NCBI GenBank assembly: GCA_012031785.1
Contig: JAAUTG010000004.1
Coordinates: forward strand, 1 to 53,654
Direction of reading: 5' to 3'
Length of the DNA stretch: 53,654 bases
From: Saprospiraceae bacterium
GTDB lineage: Bacteria > Bacteroidota > Bacteroidia > Chitinophagales > Saprospiraceae
Shown here: piece after piece, positions 48,274 to 53,654 of the stretch
Numbering within the stretch: position 1 is the stretch's first letter
How the letters are laid out: each line of letters begins with the position of its first letter
Made by a program: the position numbers and the translations under genes
The notes under the pieces: model-generated
What the model was told of the DNA's origin: nothing
The model's input: the letters and a program-made list of their open reading frames with translations, nothing else
Databases searched by the model: none

Positions 48274-49524
48274 ATGTTAAATTTTGTAGATATATTTTCG
48301 GAATTTAAATCGGTCAAAGAATTAGACCGTCCCGCTATGGTGCGCGTCCTAGAAGATGTATTTCGCACTTTGATTAAGAAGCGGTACGGGTCTGATGAAA
48401 ACTTTGATGTAATTGTCAACACGCAGAAAGGGGACTTAGAATTGTGGCGAGTACGAGAAATTGTAACAGACGGCGAGGTGACCGACGACCGCAGCCAAAT
48501 TGCTATTTCCGAGGCTTTAATTATTGACCCTGAATACGAAATTGGAGAAGAATGTTACCAACAGTTATCGCTAGAAGATTTTGGACGACGTTCAATCATG
48601 GCGGCTAGACAGACTTTGATTTCCAGGATTGTAGAATTGGAAAAAGAGGAAATAGTAAAAAAATACAACGAGCGGCTAGGCGAAGTGCTAGTAGGTGAGG
48701 TCAGTCAGTTGTTGAAGCGCGAAATATTGGTACTAGACGATACTACTGGCAACGAAGTGGTACTTCCTAGAAACTTTATGATTAAAGGAGATTTCTACAA
48801 AAAAGGGGATATTGCGCGTGGCGTCATCAAGGCAGTAGAAATGAGAAATAATAACCCAGTGATTATCATTTCAAGAACCGACAATGCGTTTTTAGGTAAA
48901 TTATTAGAGCAGGAAGTCCCCGAAATAGAAGATGGATTGATTACCATTCAACGCATTGAGCGTCTGCCAGGTGAGCGCGCAAAAGTGGCGGTTGAATCTT
49001 ATGATGATAGAATTGACCCTGTTGGTGCTTGTGTAGGGATGAAAGGTTCCCGTATTCATGGTATTGTGCGAGAGTTGCACAATGAAAACATTGATATTAT
49101 TAATTACACCAACAACGATTCGCTATTCATACAACGTGCCCTTACGCCAGCAAAGGTAACTTCTATTGACTTGAACGCAGAGGAAAAACGCGCTTCGGTT
49201 TATTTAGCTCCAGAGCAGGTTTCTCTAGCTATTGGTAAAGGTGGAAGCAACATCAAATTAGCGAGTAAACTAACTGGTTACGAAATTGATGTATTCCGCA
49301 ATACCGTAGAGTACGAAATAGACGACGTTGATTTAGAGGAATTTGGCGATGAAATAGAAGACTGGGTAATCGAAGCACTCAAAGCTATCGGTTGCGATAC
49401 TGCTAGAAGCGTACTGGCACTTAATGCGCAAGAACTGGTTCGCAGAACGGATTTGGAGGATGAGACTGTGGAAGAAGTGCTCAACATTTTAAGGGCAGAA
49501 TTTGAAGAAGAGAATAAGCAGTAA
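48274..49524 (+). CDS. nusA: Transcription termination/antitermination factor NusA
   Basis: 416 residues, intact. N-terminal RNA-polymerase-binding domain (1-130), S1 domain (about 135-200, GEVLVGEVSQLLKRE), KH1 (VGACVGMKGSRIHGIVREL), KH2 (LAIGKGGSNIKLASKLTG) and an acidic C-terminal helical region with one helix-hairpin-helix-type repeat. It modulates pausing and intrinsic termination. infB does not follow, unlike the common rimP-nusA-infB order. Confidence 0.97.
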   Translation: MLNFVDIFSEFKSVKELDRPAMVRVLEDVFRTLIKKRYGSDENFDVIVNTQKGDLELWRVREIVTDGEVTDDRSQIAISEALIIDPEYEIGEECYQQLSLEDFGRRSIMAARQTLISRIVELEKEEIVKKYNERLGEVLVGEVSQLLKREILVLDDTTGNEVVLPRNFMIKGDFYKKGDIARGVIKAVEMRNNNPVIIISRTDNAFLGKLLEQEVPEIEDGLITIQRIERLPGERAKVAVESYDDRIDPVGACVGMKGSRIHGIVRELHNENIDIINYTNNDSLFIQRALTPAKVTSIDLNAEEKRASVYLAPEQVSLAIGKGGSNIKLASKLTGYEIDVFRNTVEYEIDDVDLEEFGDEIEDWVIEALKAIGCDTARSVLALNAQELVRRTDLEDETVEEVLNILRAEFEEENKQ

Positions 49525-49772
49525 ATCAGAATAACTGATACAATCAACGGTTTTAAGCAAAAGCAAATGACTTAAAATGAATGTTGAGGCTATATTCTTT
49601 TTTTAGAGTAAAATAAAGTTTCTGAAGCTGGACGATTAAAATATTGGTTTGATTTTCAGCCATCTATTTTACTCGCCTAAGCTCATACACATATTGCAAC
49701 ATAGATGTAAAAGTTATTACAATTTGTAACTTTTGCCTTACAGTGCTGTTACTGAATTTAAAGTCAACTAAC

Positions 49773-50024
49773 ATGAAAAATAATTGGTATAAATATTTGT
49801 CCGTGGTTTTAGTTGTAGTAGCAATCCTCGTACTTTCTACTACCCTATTGGAGGCGCAATGTCCAATGTGTAAGATTGCGGTACAGTCTAATATGCAAAA
49901 TGGCGGTACAGCAGGCAAAGGTTTGAATAAGGGGATTTTTATCATATTGGGAATGCCTTATTTGATAGTTGGTACTATTGCTTACATTTGGTGGCGCAAC
50001 AAGCGAAAACTAAACGAAGCATAA
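49773..50024 (+). CDS. Small CPMC-motif membrane protein
   Basis: 83 residues from ATG 49773. Signal or first membrane segment (YLSVVLVVVAILVLSTTLL), then LEAQCPMCKIAVQSNMQNGG with two Cys spaced CxxC, a glycine-rich loop, and a second membrane segment (IFIILGMPYLIVGTIAYIWW) with a basic tail. A conserved Bacteroidota type. The CxxC faces the periplasm by topology and may bind metal or be redox active; that is inference. Confidence 0.7.
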   Translation: MKNNWYKYLSVVLVVVAILVLSTTLLEAQCPMCKIAVQSNMQNGGTAGKGLNKGIFIILGMPYLIVGTIAYIWWRNKRKLNEA

Positions 50025-50055
50025 GGGCTATCAACTAATTTTAAGCATTCTGAAT

Positions 50056-50097
50056 TTGATGTTGCCCTATTGTACTTTTTAGGGCAACATCAAGTTC
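50056..50097 (+). terminator. Terminator after the CPMC protein gene
   Basis: Arms TTGATGTTGCCCTA (50056-50069) and TAGGGCAACATCAA (50080-50093) pair perfectly over a 10-base loop. GAA/TTC extends the stem after one mismatch. It lies between two converging genes. Confidence 0.7.
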
Positions 50098-50118
50098 AAA
50101 ATAAGTCTAGTTGAATCA

Positions 50119-50846
50119 CTACTTTCTTTTGCTCCAGATTTCGTAAATAGGTTCTCCTTTAGAACTTAACCCACTGTGATGCCAGTCATCGTTTTCTACT
50201 TTAAATTCGAACTGGAGTTCCGTACCTACTCTTGAATTGTCGCGAGAGAAAAATTCAATTTTTTCTTTGTATGTTCCATTTTTAGCTTCATAGCTACCTC
50301 CTCCTGTACCAAAGAACTCCTTGGTTGCCACATTGTAAGCTATCCATTGGAACTGGCTACCTGTCAAGATTTTCATCGTTTTTCTTGGGCGTGTGGTATC
50401 CATCTTACTGATTTCGCCATTTTGTTTACGTCCTGAAATGAGCCACGCTGCTGTGAGGGGCGTAGTAGTGATTTCATCCATTACAGACCAGTTGCTTTTT
50501 ATTTTGTTAGCACTAGTAGTTAATGTTCCATTTTTCAGTTTTACTTTCCAAGTCTCTGATGTTCCAACATTGGCAGTGTCTTGTGTATCAAACTCGTAAG
50601 TCAAAACCAAGTTTGTCCCTAATAGCTTACAAGTACCACCTTTTGTCCATAAAAACGCACCTGTGTTTGCGGTGTAGGCAGTGCTTGAGAAGTAATTACC
50701 ACTCACCAGAAGCACTTGTTTTTCTTGATTGGTAGTTTTACTCCATGCACCTTGTACTATTGCGGGTGGAGGTGGAGTGAAGCAAAAGTCCCTACTAGAG
50801 CGATAAAGCTCCATGCAGTTAATAACAAGATTTGATTGCGTACCAT
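50119..50846 (-). CDS. Conserved secreted protein of unknown function (frameshifted)
   Basis: Repaired length 242 residues. ATG 50846 starts a signal peptide (MVRNQILLLTAWSFIALVG). A missing T near 50779-50783 hides it from the main frame, which continues FTPPPPAIVQGAW. Family stretches: FSSTAYTANTGAFLWTKGGT, KTMKILTGSQFQWIAYN, EFFGTGGGSYEAKNGTY and DWHHSGLSSKGEPIYEIW. I recognise the type from Bacteroidota, where it is called membrane or secreted protein. Probably two lipocalin-like beta units; no function is known. Confidence 0.7.
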
Positions 50847-50976
50847 AAATTTTGAATTGATTTTACTGCTAATTTATATGATTTTTGTAAATTTAGCGTT
50901 AAATTAATTGCTGGAAGTAAATTTTGAGTACAAGATTTTTCGACAGTTCTAAGATGAACAATTGGCTATTACGACA

Positions 50977-53241
50977 ATGACTATGAGAAAATGGTGGAGT
51001 AATTTTTGGTTTTCCTTTCCAGTACAATTACTGATTTTGCATGTGAGGAATCATATCTTATTGACTTCCATTTGGGTTTTCCTTGGTAGTTTGATAACAG
51101 GTAGTATTGCTAATATGTTCGGTATCAAATACTTATTTTGGTCACCAGAATATTTTGGAGAAGTTAGTTTTTGGAGTTTTTTCTTTCTAGGATTTTGTTT
51201 CGGCGGTTTTGTAATGACTTGGCATCTTTCTGTGTATATGCTATCTGCTCAACATTTTCCATTCTTAGCTACTTTATCCAAGCCGTTTACCAAATTTTGT
51301 ATCAATAATTTTATCATACCACTTTTTTTTGTATGCTTAATTCTTTATCACCACATTCATTTTCTAATTGACGAACATCAATTTTCTTGGGGCGCTGTGA
51401 TTTATCATGTTTCAGGTTTCATCTTTGGTTTGTTAAGTTTGGTCATCTTATTGATTGCTTATTTTACTTACACGAACCGAGATATTTTGAGCTATTCAGA
51501 TAGCCCTGTCCCCTCCACCAGAAAAGGATTACTTAAAAGAATTGCTCCTGGAAGGCGCGTAAACTTAGAGGAAATTAGGTCGGAAGTGAAAAGTTGGCGC
51601 GTAGAAACTTATTTGACAGAAGCTCTACGCCCGAGAATGGTGCGAAGCGTCTCCCATTACAGCTTACGAGTGATTATGAACGTGTTTAAACAAAATCATA
51701 CCAACGCTTTGATTGTACAGATGTCTAGTATGCTTTTATTGGTGGCTTTGGGTTTTGGAATGGAGCATCCTAGTTTCAGGATACCAGCAGGAGCAAGTGT
51801 TTTTCTTTTTTTAAGTGTGGCAGTCGCCTTTATCGGTGCATTTTTATATTGGTTTAATCACTGGAGTTTCACCATCATTTTATTACTCTTTTTTGTGGTC
51901 AATACATTGACGAAACGCTCCTTTTTCAATCAAGAAAATAGGGCGTATGGGTTGAGTTATCAACAACCTAGACCTGTATATGAATTTGCGAAACTCCAAA
52001 GTTCCTTTTCCATGGCGCAAATTAATGAGGATAAGGATAGCACTATTCGCATTTTGCATCGCTGGAAAGAGCGAACAGGAGAAATAAAACCTAAAATGAT
52101 ATTTGTGTGTGTGAGTGGTGGCGGATTAAAGTCTGCCACTTGGGCGATGCAGGTGCTACGAAATGCCGACAGTTTGACGCATGGTTCGCTTATGCGCCAC
52201 ACCGTACTGATGTCAGGTGCTTCGGGAGGGATGATTGGAATGTCTTATTTTAGAGAACTTTACTACCTGAAGTTGCTAGGTGAATCTGTGAACCCTCACG
52301 ACGTGCAGCATATTTACAAGATTTCTAAGGATTTGCTTAATCCTATTGCTTTCACTATCACTACGAATGACATTTTTATTCCAAAAGGCTATTTTAAAGT
52401 AGGTGACCAGCAGTATAGAAAAGATAGAGGTTATATTTTTGAGCAACAACTTAATGAAAACACAGATTGGCGACTCAATCGTACTTTGGGAGAGTACAAA
52501 GAACCCGAACAAGCAGCGTTAATTCCCATGCTTTTTGTCACTCCTTATATTGTAAATGACGCTAGGCGGGTGATCATTTCTCCACATCCTGTATCCTATA
52601 TGGCAATAGCACCCAACAGTTTAGAAGCAGAATCTTGCGATGTGGATGCCATAGATTATATGCGTTTTTTTAGCAATCAATCTCCAGAAAAACTTTTGTT
52701 CACGTCCGCCTTACGCATGAATGCTACTTATCCTTACATCTTACCGAGTGTTACTTTACCCACCAGTCCTGATATTGAAGTCATGGATGCTGGTTTCCGA
52801 GATAATTTTGGACTTAAATCCGCCGTTAGATTTGTTACCGTATTTAAGGAGTGGATTGATGAACACACTAGCGGAGTAATTATTCTTTCTATTCGAGGTA
52901 TTGAACGCAACAATGAAGTGATTAATGCCACAGACAACGATGGGATTGTCGAATCGCTAATTGACCCATTAGGAATTGCAGGTAAAATTGTAACCTTACA
53001 AGACTACGAAAACGACAGTAGTATTGGGTTGCTACGAAGTTGGTTCGGACTTGACCGCTTTGAAGTAATTCCGTTTGTCTATAAACCTACCACGCGCCAT
53101 GAAGAAGCTTCTATGACTTTTCATTTGACTTTGCGAGAACGCGATGATATTTTAAATGCTATTACCTTACCTCAAAATCAAGTTAGCTTGAGCAAGTTAC
53201 AACAACTTTTCCTAATGCGGCAAGCATCACGAATGGATTAA
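50977..53241 (+). CDS. Patatin-like phospholipase with N-terminal membrane domain
   Basis: 754 residues from ATG 50977 (ATG 50983 is also possible). Residues ~15-310 contain about seven membrane segments. A cytoplasmic or periplasmic patatin domain follows: oxyanion loop CVSGGGLKSATWAM, nucleophile SGASGGMIG (Ser near residue 416), and Asp in VMDAGFRDNFG (near 604), giving the Ser-Asp dyad. Ser hydrolase on lipid acyl esters is inferred. The membrane-domain fusion is less common than soluble patatins. Intact. Confidence 0.85.
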   Translation: MTMRKWWSNFWFSFPVQLLILHVRNHILLTSIWVFLGSLITGSIANMFGIKYLFWSPEYFGEVSFWSFFFLGFCFGGFVMTWHLSVYMLSAQHFPFLATLSKPFTKFCINNFIIPLFFVCLILYHHIHFLIDEHQFSWGAVIYHVSGFIFGLLSLVILLIAYFTYTNRDILSYSDSPVPSTRKGLLKRIAPGRRVNLEEIRSEVKSWRVETYLTEALRPRMVRSVSHYSLRVIMNVFKQNHTNALIVQMSSMLLLVALGFGMEHPSFRIPAGASVFLFLSVAVAFIGAFLYWFNHWSFTIILLLFFVVNTLTKRSFFNQENRAYGLSYQQPRPVYEFAKLQSSFSMAQINEDKDSTIRILHRWKERTGEIKPKMIFVCVSGGGLKSATWAMQVLRNADSLTHGSLMRHTVLMSGASGGMIGMSYFRELYYLKLLGESVNPHDVQHIYKISKDLLNPIAFTITTNDIFIPKGYFKVGDQQYRKDRGYIFEQQLNENTDWRLNRTLGEYKEPEQAALIPMLFVTPYIVNDARRVIISPHPVSYMAIAPNSLEAESCDVDAIDYMRFFSNQSPEKLLFTSALRMNATYPYILPSVTLPTSPDIEVMDAGFRDNFGLKSAVRFVTVFKEWIDEHTSGVIILSIRGIERNNEVINATDNDGIVESLIDPLGIAGKIVTLQDYENDSSIGLLRSWFGLDRFEVIPFVYKPTTRHEEASMTFHLTLRERDDILNAITLPQNQVSLSKLQQLFLMRQASRMD

Positions 53242-53300
53242 AATCTATTACCTTGGCAGAATAAGACTTCCACGAGATTTGGAAGAAATCAAATTTCTCA

Positions 53301-53332
53301 CTTGCTTACCAACTAACAAAAACGTAACTTTG
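53301..53332 (+). promoter_or_regulatory. Promoter of the transposase-family gene
   Basis: CTTG (53301-53304), 20 bases, TAACTTTG (53325-53332). The expected start near 53338 gives a leader of about 10 bases before ATG 53349. Confidence 0.6.
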
Positions 53333-53348
53333 CAAGAAAGCTAATTCA

Positions 53349-53654
53349 ATGCAAATTGTCAATCCACTTTACGACCACGCTTTCAAATATTTGATGCAAA
53401 ATAACCGAATGGCTAAAAAAGTGCTATCCACGCTTTTAGAGTGTGAGGTGCTGGATTTGGTCATTGAGCAGCAAGAAATCGTAGCAGTAGATGAAGGCAG
53501 AGGACTTAAACTTTATCGGTTGGATTTTAGTGCCCTTCTAGTGAACGAACAAGGGGAAAAGCAAAAAGTACTCATCGAATTACAAAAGTCAAAATTACCC
53601 ACCAACGTCCTTCGTTTTCGCAGTTATTTGGGCGAGAACTACGCCAAGCGTGAA
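53349..53654 (+). CDS. PD-(D/E)XK nuclease family transposase (3' partial)
   Basis: 102 visible codons; the gene runs off the window. N-terminal NPLYDHAFKYLMQNNRMAKK is typical of the Rpn/PDDEXK_2 transposase group. Catalytic-site residues appear as RLDFSALL (Asp) and VLIELQKSK (Glu, Lys). The group is mobile-element-associated or recombination-promoting nuclease. No flanking insertion-sequence ends are visible inside the window. Confidence 0.8.
   Translation, partial: MQIVNPLYDHAFKYLMQNNRMAKKVLSTLLECEVLDLVIEQQEIVAVDEGRGLKLYRLDFSALLVNEQGEKQKVLIELQKSKLPTNVLRFRSYLGENYAKRE

Noticed and set aside
53281-53654. Complete insertion sequence at the right end
   Set aside because: Only the beginning of one transposase-family gene is seen and no terminal inverted repeat can be identified.
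1-53654. CRISPR arrays, rRNA operons, prophage or secretion-system clusters
   Set aside because: No regularly spaced repeats, rRNA-like stretches or phage or secretion gene sets were found on either strand.

Overview
The window is a 53.7 kb piece of a low-GC chromosome from a member of the phylum Bacteroidota. The evidence is the gene set: a Rho factor with a long charged N-terminal insertion, a 644-residue YidC, a DUF3127 protein, a PD40/OmpA/SPOR envelope protein, a futalosine-route menaquinone enzyme and CtlX. Promoters also fit the Bacteroidota form TTTG-N18/20-TAnnTTTG. The class cannot be resolved from the sequence. There are about 45 protein genes and one tRNA-Arg(CCU). There are no rRNA genes, CRISPR arrays, insertion sequences or prophage genes.

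Layout. 1-7.3 kb: lpxH-like gene, envelope lipoproteins, yidC, mqnB, an unknown gene and an SdiA-regulated-type protein. 7.4-13.5 kb: a ~1337-residue signalling protein built like soluble adenylyl cyclase (two cyclase domains, P-loop ATPase, TPRs), a GT4 glycosyltransferase and an unknown protein. 14-17 kb: ctlX and a two-component pair. 17-25 kb: lolA, a DUF2520 protein, a HAD phosphatase, a DUF3127 protein, an aldo/keto reductase, rho and pdhA. 25-31 kb: coaE-LOG pair, sodium:solute symporter, DnaQ/GIY-YIG nuclease, ndk and the tRNA. 31-39.4 kb: MmcQ/YjbR, copA, a lipoprotein, an orphan HipA N-terminal domain protein, GNAT, fabG, marC and an unknown 445-residue protein. 39.6-43.4 kb: PD40-OmpA-SPOR protein and a papain-fold protein without its catalytic Cys and His. 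43.9-53.7 kb: methyltransferase, unknown gene, SerA-like dehydrogenase, FKBP, rimP-nusA, a CPMC membrane protein, a secreted protein, a membrane patatin and the start of a PD-(D/E)XK transposase-family gene.

Reading-frame quality dominates the interpretation. Seventeen genes contain single-base frame breaks (21 events), and one more contains an in-frame stop. Nearly all breaks lie in or beside short homopolymers, and several hit genes expected to be essential (rho, coaE, lpxH, fabG). I therefore annotate these as single genes with probable sequencing indels, not as pseudogenes. Repaired lengths are given per entry.

Most of the window is ordinary core and envelope housekeeping. The most interesting items are the sAC-like cyclase; a promoter plus intrinsic terminator in the leader of rimP-nusA (possible attenuator or tiny RNA); a dispersed intergenic repeat with at least seven copies; a related family of hairpins carrying GGTCTTTAG; the inactive papain-fold protein; and the orphan HipS-like protein.
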